This document shows, piece by piece, positions 10,424-20,470 of a stretch of 64,000 nt of DNA. Each line of letters opens with the position of its first letter. Position 1 is the stretch's first letter. Origin of the DNA: Wolbachia endosymbiont (group B) of Parapoynx stratiotata. Lineage in GTDB: Bacteria > Pseudomonadota > Alphaproteobacteria > Rickettsiales > Anaplasmataceae. A program made the translations under genes and the position numbers. The notes under the pieces were generated by a model that made no database searches, was not told where the DNA came from, and saw nothing but the letters and a program-made list of their open reading frames with translations. The stretch lies in assembly GCF_947250635.1 (NCBI RefSeq), contig NZ_OX366335.1:62001-126000 (forward strand), written 5' to 3'.

Positions 10424-10568
10424 AAACCACTTCTTAATAACCTATTAATATACTTCTCATTATATGCTTAAATTAAAAAAATGCAAATTTTTATACAAAA
10501 AAGATCAATTGAAATTTTCGAGCTTCAGCTATATTGTTAATATATTCAGATAAAAATTAAACATTGTC

Positions 10569-11843
10569 GTGTCAAATAAAATAGGCTTTTTGGCTATTTT
10601 CGCCTTGGTGATCAGTAGCCAAATCGGCTCTGGAATTTTTATGCTCCCAATTAGCCTTGCACCATACGGCGCTTATAGCCTCATAAGCTGGGTTATATCA
10701 GGATTTGGTGCTATATCTCTAGCTTTGGTTTTTGCTTCACTCTGCGCAAAGTTTCCAGAAACGGGGGGACCACACATTTATGTGAAACATGCTTTTGGTT
10801 CTACAGCAGCTTTTTTTGTTGGTTGGACATATTGGGTAAGTTCGTGGGTTAGCTCAACTGCTGTAACGATTGCAAGTATCGGTTATTTAGCTCCACTTTT
10901 TCATAATGATATACAAGATATACGTTTGCTTTTAGAAATAATATTAATTTTAGCTATTATGCTAATAAACTTAAGAGGAGTAACTACTGCTGGCCGTGTT
11001 GAGCTTCTGCTAACCATTGTTAAAATTATCGCACTTCTTGCAATACCCATAGCAGGGCTATTTTTCTTTGATAGAAATAATTTTATTGTAAGTGAGGAAG
11101 TATCAAACTTTACAATATCGCAAACTCTTGCTCGTTCTACACTCCTTACTTTATGGTGTTTTATTGGGCTTGAATCAGCAACAGCACCTGCAGGATCTGT
11201 CAATAATCCCTCTAAAACAATACCAAGGGCTATAGTGCTTGGAACAGTCTGTGTTGCTGTGATATATTTCATCAATAGTCTTTCAATTATGGGATTGATA
11301 AGTGGTAATGACCTAGCTAGTTCAAAAGCACCATATGTTGATGCGATAGAAATTATGTTTCCAGGTAATTGGCATTTAATTATTTCTGTTGTTGCCTTTA
11401 TCGTTTCTGTAAGTAATTTAAATGCTTGGTTTTTAGCTGATGGACAGGTCACCTTAGGCCTTGCAAAAGACAAGTTAATGCCGCAATTTTTTGGCAAAAA
11501 AAATAAGCATGATGCTCCATTATGGGGAATAATACTCAGTACTTTGGGGGTGTTAGTTTTACTTATCCTAACGTCAAATAAAAGTTTTGCTGAGCAAGTA
11601 ACTTCAATAATTGATATCTCTGTGGTGTCATTTTTGTTTATCTACTTAGCATGTAGCCTTGCTTTTCTCAAAGTTAATATACAAGACAAAAGCTACTGCA
11701 AATTTTTAATTGGAGGTGTGGCTGTATCTTTTTGCTGTTGGATAATATATGAGACTTCTATAAAAACATTATTAATATCAAGTCTATTCCCTTTAAGCGG
11801 AACACTTATTTATCTACTTTGGTATCATAAACTAAAAACTTAA
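10569..11843 (+). CDS. APC-superfamily amino-acid permease, copy 1
   Basis: Inner-membrane amino acid/polyamine transporter or antiporter of the APC superfamily, with about 12 hydrophobic helices over 424 residues. The first helix carries the substrate-binding motif IGSGIFMLP, and helix 6 the CFIGLESATAPAG region typical of the basic-amino-acid antiporter group (AdiC/PotE/LysP-like). The exact substrate cannot be read from the sequence. The start codon is GTG at 10569. A close paralogue follows 70 nt downstream in the same direction. Confidence 0.9.
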   Translation: MSNKIGFLAIFALVISSQIGSGIFMLPISLAPYGAYSLISWVISGFGAISLALVFASLCAKFPETGGPHIYVKHAFGSTAAFFVGWTYWVSSWVSSTAVTIASIGYLAPLFHNDIQDIRLLLEIILILAIMLINLRGVTTAGRVELLLTIVKIIALLAIPIAGLFFFDRNNFIVSEEVSNFTISQTLARSTLLTLWCFIGLESATAPAGSVNNPSKTIPRAIVLGTVCVAVIYFINSLSIMGLISGNDLASSKAPYVDAIEIMFPGNWHLIISVVAFIVSVSNLNAWFLADGQVTLGLAKDKLMPQFFGKKNKHDAPLWGIILSTLGVLVLLILTSNKSFAEQVTSIIDISVVSFLFIYLACSLAFLKVNIQDKSYCKFLIGGVAVSFCCWIIYETSIKTLLISSLFPLSGTLIYLLWYHKLKT

Positions 11844-11913
11844 CTTAAATTTTTTATTTGCTAAAATTCTTAAGCTATACTACTGGCTTACATTAATAGA
11901 ATTAAGAGGTATT

Positions 11914-13200
11914 GTGTCAAATAAAATAGGTTTTTGGGCTGTTTTTGCTTTAGTCATTAGTAGTCAGATCGGCTCTGGGGTTTTTATGCTTCCAATTAGC
12001 CTTGCTCCATATGGCGCTTATAGCCTTATAAGCTGGATGATATCAGGAGCTGGTGCTGTGTCTCTTGCGCTAGTTTTTGCTACGCTATGTGCAAAGTTTC
12101 CAGAAACAGGAGGTCCTCACGTTTATGTGAAACATACTTTTGGTCCTGCTGCAGCGTTCTTTGTCGGTTGGACATATTGGATAATCTCATGGGTTAGTAC
12201 AACAGCTTTAATAGTTGTGGGTGTTGGCTATCTTACACCATTTTTCCATGAAGATATCAAAAGTATGCGTTTATTTTTAGAGCTGTTGTTATTTACAATC
12301 ATTACATTAATAAATTTAAGGGGAATAGCTACTGCAGGGCACGTTGAATTTCTGCTCACGGTTGTGAAGGTTGCTGTATTGCTTGCAATACCTGTAGCAG
12401 CGTTGTTTTTTTTCGATAGAAATAATTTTATCATAAGTGAAGAAATATTAAGTCTTACAACATCGCAAATTCTTGCCCGCTCTACACTCCTTACTTTATG
12501 GTGTTTTATTGGACTTGAATTGGCAACAGCACCTGCAGGGTCAGTTGATAATCCAGCTAAAACTATACCAAAAGCTGTGGTGCTTGGCACAGTTTGTGTT
12601 GCTGTTATATATTTTATCAACAATTTTGCAATTATGGGATTGATCAATGGCAACAATTTAGCAAGTTCAAGAGCACCATATGTTGATGCGATAAAAATTA
12701 TGTTTTCTGGTAATTGGCATTTAATTGTTTCTATAGTTGCATTCATTTTTTGTGTTGGCAGTCTAAACGCTTGGGTTTTATCTAGTGGACAAGTTGCTTT
12801 TGGTCTTGCAGAAGATAGACTAATGCCAAAATTCTTTGCTAAAAGGAACAAGCATGGCTCTCCTTTTTGGGGAATAACAGTTAGTTCAATTGGAACTGCA
12901 ATTTTACTAATTCTCACTTCAAACAACAATTTTGCCCAGCAGATTACGTCGATTATTGACTTTTCTGTAATTTCATTTTTGTTCGTTTATCTTGCGTGCT
13001 GTTTTGCCTTTCTAAAGGTTGTTATACAGGAGAGGAGTTGTTATAAGCTTTTAATTGGTAGCATAGCAACAACCTTTTGTTGTTGGGTGATATTAGAAAC
13101 CCCTGTAGGTACTCTGCTGACTTCGAGCCTGTTCACTGCAAGTGGCATACCCATTTATTTATTTTGGTACTGCAAAACTTCTGTGCAACAAATTCAGTAG
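11914..13200 (+). CDS. APC-superfamily amino-acid permease, copy 2
   Basis: 428-residue paralogue of the upstream permease, also with a GTG start, the IGSGVFMLP motif in helix 1 and a CFIGLELATAPAG region. The two proteins align along their full length with most substitutions in the loops and late helices, so this is a tandem duplication that has diverged. The substrate may therefore differ between copies. No sign of decay: both frames are intact and begin with the same MSNKIGF opening. Confidence 0.9.
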   Translation: MSNKIGFWAVFALVISSQIGSGVFMLPISLAPYGAYSLISWMISGAGAVSLALVFATLCAKFPETGGPHVYVKHTFGPAAAFFVGWTYWIISWVSTTALIVVGVGYLTPFFHEDIKSMRLFLELLLFTIITLINLRGIATAGHVEFLLTVVKVAVLLAIPVAALFFFDRNNFIISEEILSLTTSQILARSTLLTLWCFIGLELATAPAGSVDNPAKTIPKAVVLGTVCVAVIYFINNFAIMGLINGNNLASSRAPYVDAIKIMFSGNWHLIVSIVAFIFCVGSLNAWVLSSGQVAFGLAEDRLMPKFFAKRNKHGSPFWGITVSSIGTAILLILTSNNNFAQQITSIIDFSVISFLFVYLACCFAFLKVVIQERSCYKLLIGSIATTFCCWVILETPVGTLLTSSLFTASGIPIYLFWYCKTSVQQIQ

Positions 13201-13228
13201 TGAGAGATACACTTTAAATGGTTAATAT

Positions 13229-13654
13229 TTATGGGCCAAGATTTTTTTTCTCTTTATCTACTTGTTCAATATTACCATTCTCAAGTTTGCTACCTACTTC
13301 TTCTGTGCGTTTATTATCTATGTAGATCTCATTTTTTGCTTTATTAGAAAGACCTATTTGCGATTGCAGTTTTTTATACTCTTCTTTTTCAGGCGTGAAA
13401 ATTTTCACTAAAGATCTTCCTATTATTGGTATTGAACTTAGAAAATCTCTTAATCCAAAAGATTCTTGCTTCTTGTTTGAAAGATGCTGGTCTATCTTAG
13501 AAATTTTCACACCATACTTTTTATCATCAAAATTTATCGCTGGCTTGCTTTTTTTCGAAAGAACATTTTGAATCTCTAATCTATTGATTTTTTCAGGCTT
13601 TTGAAATGCAGATACTGCAGGTTTGACCTTAGTGTCATCATGTTTTTTACTCAT
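13229..13654 (-). CDS. Small Lys-rich protein of unknown function
   Basis: 141 residues, strongly charged (many Lys, Glu and Asn), without membrane segments, signal peptide or a recognised domain. It is probably largely disordered apart from a hydrophobic patch in the middle (FLSSIPIIGRSLVKIF). It stands alone between a permease gene on the opposite strand and asd. Composition matches other Wolbachia-type hypotheticals in the window (59569-60330). Confidence 0.55.
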   Translation of the reverse strand: MSKKHDDTKVKPAVSAFQKPEKINRLEIQNVLSKKSKPAINFDDKKYGVKISKIDQHLSNKKQESFGLRDFLSSIPIIGRSLVKIFTPEKEEYKKLQSQIGLSNKAKNEIYIDNKRTEEVGSKLENGNIEQVDKEKKNLGP

Positions 13655-13792
13655 TTCATTCTACCATGCAATATTACTAGTGTCTTATAATTATAACTAA
13701 ATTATGGTTAATTGCAAGGTAAAAATATTAAAGTAATTGTAAATTTTATCAGTAAAAATATAATATAGCTTTAAAATCAGAGGTTTATTTAT

Positions 13793-14815
13793 ATGGGATG
13801 TAAGATTGCAGTTATTGGAGCAACAGGAAGAGTAGGATATGAGGTATTGAACATGCTTGCTGAGTTTCAAAAAGAGGGAAAATTTTCGATAGATTCTGTT
13901 GTTGCTTTTGCATCGAAAAAATCAAAGGGAAAAAAGGTGAGTTTTGGTGACAAAGAGTTAACAGTTTTATGCCTTGAGGATTATGACTTCGTTGGAACTA
14001 ATATAGCCATTTTCTGTGCAGAATCTCATGTTTCTGAGAGATACGTACCAATTGCAACTGAGGCTGGGTGCGTTGTGATAGATAACACTTCCTATTTTAG
14101 GATGAAAGAAGGCGTGCCACTAGTTATTCCAGAGATCAACAAAGATAAAATTACGGAATATAAAAACCATAACATAATATCTAATCCAAACTGTACTACA
14201 ATACAAATGTTGCTGGCATTACATTTATTACACAAAAAAGCAAAAATAAAGAGAATCGTTGCTTCAACTTATCAATCAACTTCTGGTGTAGGTAAAGCAG
14301 CAATGGATGAGCTTTACAATCAGACAAAAAAAATCTTTATGAATGAAGCTAAAAAACCTGAAATATTTCCTAAGCAAATAGCATTTAATTGCATTCCTCA
14401 TATAGGAGAGTTCATGGAAGATGGTTCTACAAAAGAGGAGTGGAAAATGCAAGAGGAGACAAAAAAAATTTTAGAAGAGGATATAAAAGTAACTGCAACT
14501 TGTGTCCGAGTACCTGTTCTTGTTGGTCATGCTATAGCAGTAAATGTAGAATTTGATCAGCATATAACTGAAGAAGAAGCTCGTGAAATGCTCAGTGAAG
14601 ACGATGGAGTTTTAGTGAAAGATAAGCGCGAAGATGGTGGATATATGACTCAGATTGATGTTGTGCAAGAGGATGCCGTATACATATCGCGTATTAGACA
14701 AGACGATACCGTTAAACACGGATTAAATATGTGGATAGTAGCTGATAATCTACGCAAAGGTGCAGCACTAAATATAGTGCAGATCTTGGAGATCTTGATC
14801 AAAGAGCATTTATAG
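13793..14815 (+). CDS. asd: Aspartate-semialdehyde dehydrogenase
   Basis: Converts aspartyl phosphate to aspartate semialdehyde with NADPH, feeding lysine/diaminopimelate and threonine synthesis. It has a Rossmann motif GATGRVG at residues 9-15 and the catalytic Cys C134 in SNPNCTT. A catalytic His region follows in LVGHAIAVNV. The length of 340 is normal. In an endosymbiont its likely use is diaminopimelate for a peptidoglycan-like cell-wall intermediate. It converges with purK (2-nt gap). Confidence 0.95.
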   Translation: MGCKIAVIGATGRVGYEVLNMLAEFQKEGKFSIDSVVAFASKKSKGKKVSFGDKELTVLCLEDYDFVGTNIAIFCAESHVSERYVPIATEAGCVVIDNTSYFRMKEGVPLVIPEINKDKITEYKNHNIISNPNCTTIQMLLALHLLHKKAKIKRIVASTYQSTSGVGKAAMDELYNQTKKIFMNEAKKPEIFPKQIAFNCIPHIGEFMEDGSTKEEWKMQEETKKILEEDIKVTATCVRVPVLVGHAIAVNVEFDQHITEEEAREMLSEDDGVLVKDKREDGGYMTQIDVVQEDAVYISRIRQDDTVKHGLNMWIVADNLRKGAALNIVQILEILIKEHL

Positions 14816-14816
14816 C

Positions 14817-15896
14817 TCAATAACTTAAATCTATATTGACATGTCCCATTTTACGCTTGTCCCTAACCTCTTTTTTCCCATATATGGTTAAACTAGCTCT
14901 TTCGTTGCTCAAATATTTGTGAGAATTATATATATCATTACCTATTATATTTTTTGTCATGCAAGGAAAGCGTAATACTACTTCCTGCATAGGTAATCCG
15001 CATATTACCCTCACCAGCTGCTCGAATTGACTAACGTTGCATGCATCCAAGCTCCAGTGGCAAGAATTGTGGGGTCTTGGGGCCAGTTCATTAACTAGTA
15101 ATTCATGATTTTGAGTGATGAAAAATTCAATAGCTAGAATTCCTACTACATCAAGCGCAGTTGCTATTTTCTTTGCAGTTTTTTGTACCTCTTGGGCTAA
15201 TTTATTATCTATTTTAGCTGGTGCTATTGAAGTATTAAGTATTCCGTCAACGTGGTGATTCTCTGCTATAGGAAAAAAAGCTACTTTACCGTTTTTATTT
15301 CTTGCAACGACTATTGAAACCTCTTTCAGTAAATCAACACTTGCTTCAAGAATGTACTCTTTATTCCAATCGAAGGAAGCAAATTGCTTCAGTTCAGAAT
15401 CATTTTCAATCACATATTGTCCTTTTCCATCATAACCCATTTCTGTTGTTTTTAGCCTCACTGGATAGCTAAAAGTTTCACTACTTTCTAGTAGCTGATT
15501 ATAATTTTGTATACTTTTGTAATCAGCAGTTTTTATGCTTAAATCTCTAATAAAATCTTTCTCTCTCAGCCTATTTTGCGAAATGTGTAACGCCTTTTTG
15601 CCTGGATAAAAATCTGCGTGCAGCGACACAATATCAATTGCACTACATGGAATATTTTCAGACTCAATAGTGACTAAATCCACACTCTGTGCAAAAGATT
15701 CAAGTGCCCTCTTATCACAGAAGTCTGCTATTGTTAAATCATCAGCAACAGAACAAGCTGGATCGTTTTTAGCACTGGCAAAAATATGCGTTTTGTGCCC
15801 AAGTTTTATTGCAGCGATAGCAGTCATTTTACCTAATTGCCCACTTCCTATTATTCCTATCACTTTTTTATCCAGTGGATCTGTTTTGTTCATCAT
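14817..15896 (-). CDS. purK: N5-carboxyaminoimidazole ribonucleotide synthase
   Basis: ATP-grasp enzyme of purine synthesis converting AIR and bicarbonate to N5-CAIR. It shows the N-terminal IGIIGSGQLGKMTAIAA loop, the ATP-grasp LKTTEMGYDGKGQYVI segment and the NELAPRPHNSCHW active-site block. The length of 359 is normal. Translation may begin at the first or second of two adjacent Met codons. PurF is also in the window (35802-37187), consistent with a retained purine pathway. Confidence 0.95.
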   Translation of the reverse strand: MMNKTDPLDKKVIGIIGSGQLGKMTAIAAIKLGHKTHIFASAKNDPACSVADDLTIADFCDKRALESFAQSVDLVTIESENIPCSAIDIVSLHADFYPGKKALHISQNRLREKDFIRDLSIKTADYKSIQNYNQLLESSETFSYPVRLKTTEMGYDGKGQYVIENDSELKQFASFDWNKEYILEASVDLLKEVSIVVARNKNGKVAFFPIAENHHVDGILNTSIAPAKIDNKLAQEVQKTAKKIATALDVVGILAIEFFITQNHELLVNELAPRPHNSCHWSLDACNVSQFEQLVRVICGLPMQEVVLRFPCMTKNIIGNDIYNSHKYLSNERASLTIYGKKEVRDKRKMGHVNIDLSY

Positions 15897-15999
15897 GTAG
15901 ATTAATATTTCCTAGTTAGAGTACGATAATATGCTTGGAAAATCTATGAAAAAAGTGTATAATTGAAGTGTGTTAAATTTTTATCATGAACACTTTACG

Positions 16000-16404
16000 A
16001 TGACCATGAAATACACACTTATTACTAATTCTGTTGAAGTTACAGTTTTGCCAATTTACATTGAAGAGCAATCCATTCCTTATGAAAATTGTTACGTATG
16101 GATGTATAATGTTAAGATAAAAAATAAAAGCTCATCAACCATTCAATTATTAAGTCGCTATTGGCGAATAATAGATCATAAGGGCAAAATAAATGAAATT
16201 GCTGGAGTTGGTGTTATTGGAGAACAACCTGTAATAAAATCTGGAGAGGTATTCAAATATACAAGTGGAACATACTTAAATACACCATCAGGAATAATGC
16301 AGGGTAAATATGAATTTCTGAACGAAGAGAGCATAAAAACCTTTGATGTTATGGTACCACCCTTTTCCTTAGATAGTCCATACGTTAACACTAGACCTCA
16401 TTGA
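16000..16404 (+). CDS. apaG: ApaG family protein
   Basis: Small beta-sandwich protein of the ApaG/DUF525 family, whose biochemical role is not settled. The family pattern is clear: [14 protein letters not shown], then [10 protein letters not shown] and the Gly-rich [15 protein letters not shown]. The family's usual length is near 125 residues, and the opening MKYTLITNS begins at 16006. A second ATG at 16000 and a GTG at 15970 are in frame, and no ribosome site decides between them. Confidence 0.88.
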   Translation: MTMKYTLITNSVEVTVLPIYIEEQSIPYENCYVWMYNVKIKNKSSSTIQLLSRYWRIIDHKGKINEIAGVGVIGEQPVIKSGEVFKYTSGTYLNTPSGIMQGKYEFLNEESIKTFDVMVPPFSLDSPYVNTRPH

Positions 16405-16606
16405 TCATCAAGATAGTGTATTTGTTTAAGTGCATCTGAAACCAGTGCTTCTTGTTTTGTCATTTGAGCTTCCATAATGTCATCCGAGTAGCTGATACTG
16501 AGATTCAACTAAGTTGATAAACACGAAAGCACTGACCATTTGCTTCTATAGTTGTCTTTTTTCGTCTATCTTATTTTGTTACTCTGCTGAACAGATGCAA
16601 AATAGT

Positions 16607-18205
16607 TTATTTTTGATTCTTATCATCAAGTGTGAATAAGATTATTGTAGAGGTTAAACCTATAATAACTATCATTAACGAAAATGGGGCAGCTTCTCTG
16701 TAACGCTCATCGCTGACAAGTTCATATACTCTAGTTGATATAGTTTCAAAATTAAATGGTCTGATAATTAGTGTTGCCGTGAGTTCTTTTACCGTATCCA
16801 TAAACACGAGCAGAAATCCCGATAGTATGCTTTTCTTGATAAGGGGAATATGAATATTCAGGCACGTGGAAATAGGCCCATGACCCATAGTATATGCAGT
16901 CCATTCAATTTCATTTGGTGTTTTTTTGAGTCCCGACTCTATCGCCTTGAAAGATATAGCAAAAAAACGAAATAAATATGAGTAAACTAATGCACCAATA
17001 GTTCCTACCAAGCTAATTTCTACAATATATTGAGTAATGAAAGAAGATATTCTGCTTAAAAACATTATTATGCTAATTGCAATAATTGCATTTGGAATTG
17101 CATATCCAAGAGAAATGAGACGTGCTATATTGCTTATTACCTTATTTTTACGTGCTGTATATCCAATAATTATCGCAATGCTAATTGAGATTAATGCGGT
17201 AATAAATGATAAACCAACACTATTTGCTATTATATTGTAAAATCTTGCTTCGTATATGAAAAAGCCTTTCTCTATGCTCCAATATATAAGTGGAATCATT
17301 GGTAAAATAAAGCCTATTAATATCGGCAATAAACACATAAGATAAGAAAAGATCAACGATATAGAACCGTTTATAATACGTTTATTGTGATAATCTGCAT
17401 TAGTATTGATTGAAGAGTAAGATATTTCTCTTTTTTGTAGTTTTTTCTCGATAACTATTAGTGTTGCAACGAAAATCAGTTCTGCAACTGCCAAAACAGT
17501 AGTTGAATATTTGTCATGCAATAAAAACCAAGTACGGTATATTCCTGTCGTGAAAGTATCGATAGCAAGAAACTGTGGTGTGCCGAAATCTGTAATTACT
17601 TCCATTAGTACCAAGGATAACCCAGCTATAATTGATGGACGTATGGAGGGTATGATGACAGAAAACAGACTCTGTAATGAGGAGAACCCAAGTGTTGATG
17701 CAATAGTGACTGAGTTACTAACGCTCTTTAGACTTGAGCGGACCAACATATAAACGTATGGATATAGACTAAATCCCATTACTAATATTCCACCACCTAG
17801 GGATTTGATCTCGGGAAACCAATAGTCACCTTTGCCCAATTGAAAAGTATCTCTTAACAAGCTCTGAATCGGACCTGAAAACTCTAACGTGTTTACATAA
17901 ACAAACGATACTATATATCCAGGAATTGATATCGGAAAGAATAAGGCAATCTCAAAAATTCTACTTCCGGGAAACGAAAAAAATGTAGTAAGCCAAGCTG
18001 GAATTACTCCAAATATAAAGGATATTAACCCTACTCCTATCATCAAAATCAACGTATTGAGTATATATTCAGGAAAAAGTCTACTAATTACCCATCCAGA
18101 GTTTGCTGATTCTGTAAATAGAATCGATATTAACGATAGTATAGGGCAGACAAATAATACACTTACTAAAAACAAGAATATATTTTTAAATACTCTCAGA
18201 AACAT
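16607..18205 (-). CDS. fbpB: Iron(III) ABC transporter permease, two-domain FbpB/SfuB type
   Basis: Inner-membrane permease of a ferric-iron ABC importer. The 532 residues hold two tandem copies of the binding-protein-dependent permease domain, each with a conserved cytoplasmic EAA-type loop (IASTLGFSSLQSLFSVIIP and EWTAYTMGHGPISTCLNIHIP). About twelve transmembrane segments are visible. The ATPase and periplasmic binding protein are not in this window. The 16405-16606 stretch downstream has only a 25-codon open frame on the minus strand (16398-16475), which I do not call as a gene. Confidence 0.9.
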   Translation of the reverse strand: MFLRVFKNIFLFLVSVLFVCPILSLISILFTESANSGWVISRLFPEYILNTLILMIGVGLISFIFGVIPAWLTTFFSFPGSRIFEIALFFPISIPGYIVSFVYVNTLEFSGPIQSLLRDTFQLGKGDYWFPEIKSLGGGILVMGFSLYPYVYMLVRSSLKSVSNSVTIASTLGFSSLQSLFSVIIPSIRPSIIAGLSLVLMEVITDFGTPQFLAIDTFTTGIYRTWFLLHDKYSTTVLAVAELIFVATLIVIEKKLQKREISYSSINTNADYHNKRIINGSISLIFSYLMCLLPILIGFILPMIPLIYWSIEKGFFIYEARFYNIIANSVGLSFITALISISIAIIIGYTARKNKVISNIARLISLGYAIPNAIIAISIIMFLSRISSFITQYIVEISLVGTIGALVYSYLFRFFAISFKAIESGLKKTPNEIEWTAYTMGHGPISTCLNIHIPLIKKSILSGFLLVFMDTVKELTATLIIRPFNFETISTRVYELVSDERYREAAPFSLMIVIIGLTSTIILFTLDDKNQK

Positions 18206-18335
18206 TAACTTGAATCTATATTTGATATTAAAATGTTATATGCAAAAACTAAAGATATCCAGTAATTAACAGCCGTCCTATTGAATATCTTCATAATTTT
18301 ATATATTATGTTTTAAATCGATAAACTAATTAATT

Positions 18336-19181
18336 ATGAGTTTTGTCATTGCAACTTTCTATCATTTTGTAAAACTCTCTAATTATTATGACATGAAAGA
18401 TGAAATAAAAGTTGCATGCGATAATGTCGAATTAAAGGGTACTATACTCCTTGCAGAAGAGGGTATTAATGCAACTGTGTCTGGTAAAAGAACCGCGATT
18501 AATAAAATATTTGATTTTTTACGTTCTGATGACAGGCTGAAAGGTCTTACGTGGAAAGAGAGCTCGGCAGAATATCAACCATTTAGTAAGATGAAAGTAA
18601 GATTAAAAAAAGGAATTGTAAATCTTGGTGTAAGTAATCTCGATACTTCCGTTAGAGGCCAGTACGTTGATCCAGATTATTGGGATGATTTTATCTCTCA
18701 ACCTGATGTTTTAGTGATAGACACACGAAATGATTACGAAGTAAAACTAGGCAAGTTTAAAAATGCAATCAATCCACATACTCAGCGTTTTCGCGATTTT
18801 CCTCAGTGGGCAGAGTCTTTCTCTGAGAGTAAAGATCTGAAAGTGGCTATGTACTGCACTGGTGGAATCAGATGTGAGAAATCTACAGCATATATGAAAA
18901 GCCTTGGATTTAAAGATGTTTACCATCTTAAAGGCGGTATTCTTTCCTATCTTGAAAAAACTGGTAATAAAAGTGGTAATTGGGAAGGCGAGTGTTTTGT
19001 TTTTGATGATAGAATTGCTGTTGATCACTCACTCGCCCCAAGTGATAAAATAAAATGCATATTCTGCTCAAGTAAAGTTTCAACTGATGAGCTGAAATCA
19101 GTTCCACGTGGCCAGGTAGTTTGCTCTGATTGTAAATCTTTAAGTATTGAAAGAAATTCAGAATACAACACGAACCTTTAA
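18336..19181 (+). CDS. trhO: tRNA uridine(34) hydroxylase TrhO (YceA family)
   Basis: Oxygen-dependent 5-hydroxylation of U34 in certain tRNAs. The N-terminal acylphosphatase-like domain (about 1-100) carries the LLAEEGINATVSG motif. The rhodanese domain (about 110-215) has C174 and C180 in CTGGIRCEKS. The C-terminal segment has two CxxC pairs, CIFC and CSDC, suggesting a zinc site. The length of 281 is usual. Its 3' end overlaps the convergent hypothetical gene by 4 nt. Confidence 0.92.
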   Translation: MSFVIATFYHFVKLSNYYDMKDEIKVACDNVELKGTILLAEEGINATVSGKRTAINKIFDFLRSDDRLKGLTWKESSAEYQPFSKMKVRLKKGIVNLGVSNLDTSVRGQYVDPDYWDDFISQPDVLVIDTRNDYEVKLGKFKNAINPHTQRFRDFPQWAESFSESKDLKVAMYCTGGIRCEKSTAYMKSLGFKDVYHLKGGILSYLEKTGNKSGNWEGECFVFDDRIAVDHSLAPSDKIKCIFCSSKVSTDELKSVPRGQVVCSDCKSLSIERNSEYNTNL

Positions 19182-19579
19182 TAACTCCTTTCTCTTTGCA
19201 TATTTGTAACCTTAATTTTATCAAGGCATTTACCTACAACATAGCCCGCTCCAGCTCCAAGTAACGCACCAACTATAGCAAATGCAATCAACACTACACC
19301 AGAACCGCCAATAAGAGCTAAAGTTTCTTGCCCTAAATAACATGCTGCAACTAGACCAGCAACTAAACCAATTCCTACACCTATACACCTAAGTTTCATA
19401 TTATTACTAATATTGTAACCTCTTCTATGCTTTAGGTTATGACTAGTATTGTTACTTATCCAATCAAAGATTTCGACATTTGGGTTTTTGTCCACAAAAT
19501 CGATAAGCTTACCTATTGTTTTGTCACGCAAATTATCTAAAGATATAACGCCATTGTTTACATATTTTTCAAATGTCAT
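19178..19579 (-). CDS. Small Gly-rich membrane protein of unknown function
   Basis: 133 residues: a hydrophilic N-terminal half, then two hydrophobic segments rich in Gly and Ala (about 66-86 and 92-115) with a glycine-zipper look, and a short Lys/Arg tail. I recognise no family. Two other proteins in the window have a similar hydrophobic Gly/Ala pattern (28464-28916 and 56379-57233), which may or may not mean a shared origin. Confidence 0.55.
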   Translation of the reverse strand: MTFEKYVNNGVISLDNLRDKTIGKLIDFVDKNPNVEIFDWISNNTSHNLKHRRGYNISNNMKLRCIGVGIGLVAGLVAACYLGQETLALIGGSGVVLIAFAIVGALLGAGAGYVVGKCLDKIKVTNMQRERSY

Positions 19580-19720
19580 TTTATTTTTCCATACTATTAG
19601 AATATGTTCTTATTACACTGAGCATCTTAATGATTGGTAAATTCCCATACAAGAATAAGTAGATAATCTTACCACTATAGGTGGGACTAAAGCGCTGTAA
19701 GATTAAATTCCTGAAAAATT

Positions 19721-19946
19721 TTGGTAAGAAGAGCTTTTCCAAAAAAAATAAAGTTAAGAGTTGAAGAGATAGTGAAAGAGCGACTTACAGTTAATCCAAT
19801 TGATTTTGGTGAATCGTTTTGTTACAAACTCAAAGGATACAGAAGACTGAGAACTGGCGATTATCGTATCATGTAAATGCTGCAAAGTATGAAGTGTTTC
19901 AATAAAACACAGAAAAGACATTTACGAGTCTGAGGCTCCATACTAA
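19721..19946 (+). pseudogene. Remnant of a RelE-family toxin gene
   Basis: One frame encodes PKKIKLRVEEIVKERL, then LTVNPIDFGESFCYKL and KGYRRLRTGDYRIM, the core of a RelE/ParE mRNA interferase, and then stops. The family's next segment (NAAKYEVF, HRKDIYESEA) continues with a stop and a frameshift. No good start codon is present and no antitoxin gene is attached. The gene is dead. Confidence 0.7.
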
Positions 19947-19959
19947 TATCCTTCCAGTA

Positions 19960-20059
19960 TTAACTTACTGTAACCTTTCCGGTTGAGCCACTGCGATTCT
20001 TTGCAACGTTTATCTCTAATCCGTTATTAGCATCGATTTTATAGTCTGTAGAATAGTAA
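19960..20059 (-). pseudogene. C-terminal scrap of a DnaB-like replicative helicase
   Basis: The minus strand encodes DYKIDANNGLEINVAKNRS followed by GSTGKVTVS and a stop. This resembles the AKNR-G-TG-V segment near the C-terminus of DnaB-family helicases. A stop codon lies just upstream in frame, so only about 33 residues survive. It may come from a prophage helicase or from a duplicated chromosomal dnaB. Confidence 0.45.
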
Positions 20060-20177
20060 AATTATAGGGTTATAGTCAAAAAATGAGTTATTTTTGAGCT
20101 GAGCAAAGCCACCTAAGGTGAAGAGGAAGGAGAGGTGTATAATATAATATTTATAATTTACTTACGTAACTTAACGA

Positions 20178-20470
20178 TTATTGAAAAACATAGTTCTTAA
20201 GTACCTTCAAAGCTTTCTCGTAAATGGTATCCCTATGTCCTATTGTAATAATAGTTACTTCATGTTTTTTGGTGTCTGCACAATACATAATACGGTAATC
20301 GCTGACTCTTAGTCTTCTAAACCCTTTAAAGCTATGATATAAAGGCTCACCAATGGATCGACTGTAAGTCGCTCATTTATTGCATCTATAGCTCTTGACC
20401 GTACTTTTTTTGGAAGATTTGGAAGATCTTTTTCAAGAACACTGTCTAGGAAGATAATAGTGTATTCCAA
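20178..20470 (-). pseudogene. relE: RelE-family toxin gene, frameshifted
   Basis: Starting at a TTG (20470) that overlaps the end of the relB-like gene, the frame reads EYTIIFLDSVLEKDLPNLP... to NERLTVDP. It then loses register: the following family sequence EPLYHSFKGFRRLRVSDYRI and the rest to NYVFQ lie in another frame. Compared with the remnant at 19721-19946, 7 nt are missing between VDP and FGE. The toxin is thus inactive unless frameshifting rescues it, while its antitoxin frame is intact. Confidence 0.75.

Noticed and set aside
10901..12929. Long minus-strand open frames inside the two permease genes
   Set aside because: They mirror the membrane helices of the permeases, occur at the same place in both copies and have no start signals.
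16398..16475. 25-codon frame MEAQMTKQEALVSDALKQI on the minus strand
   Set aside because: It is too short and lacks a ribosome site and homologues that I recognise; probably chance or a remnant.
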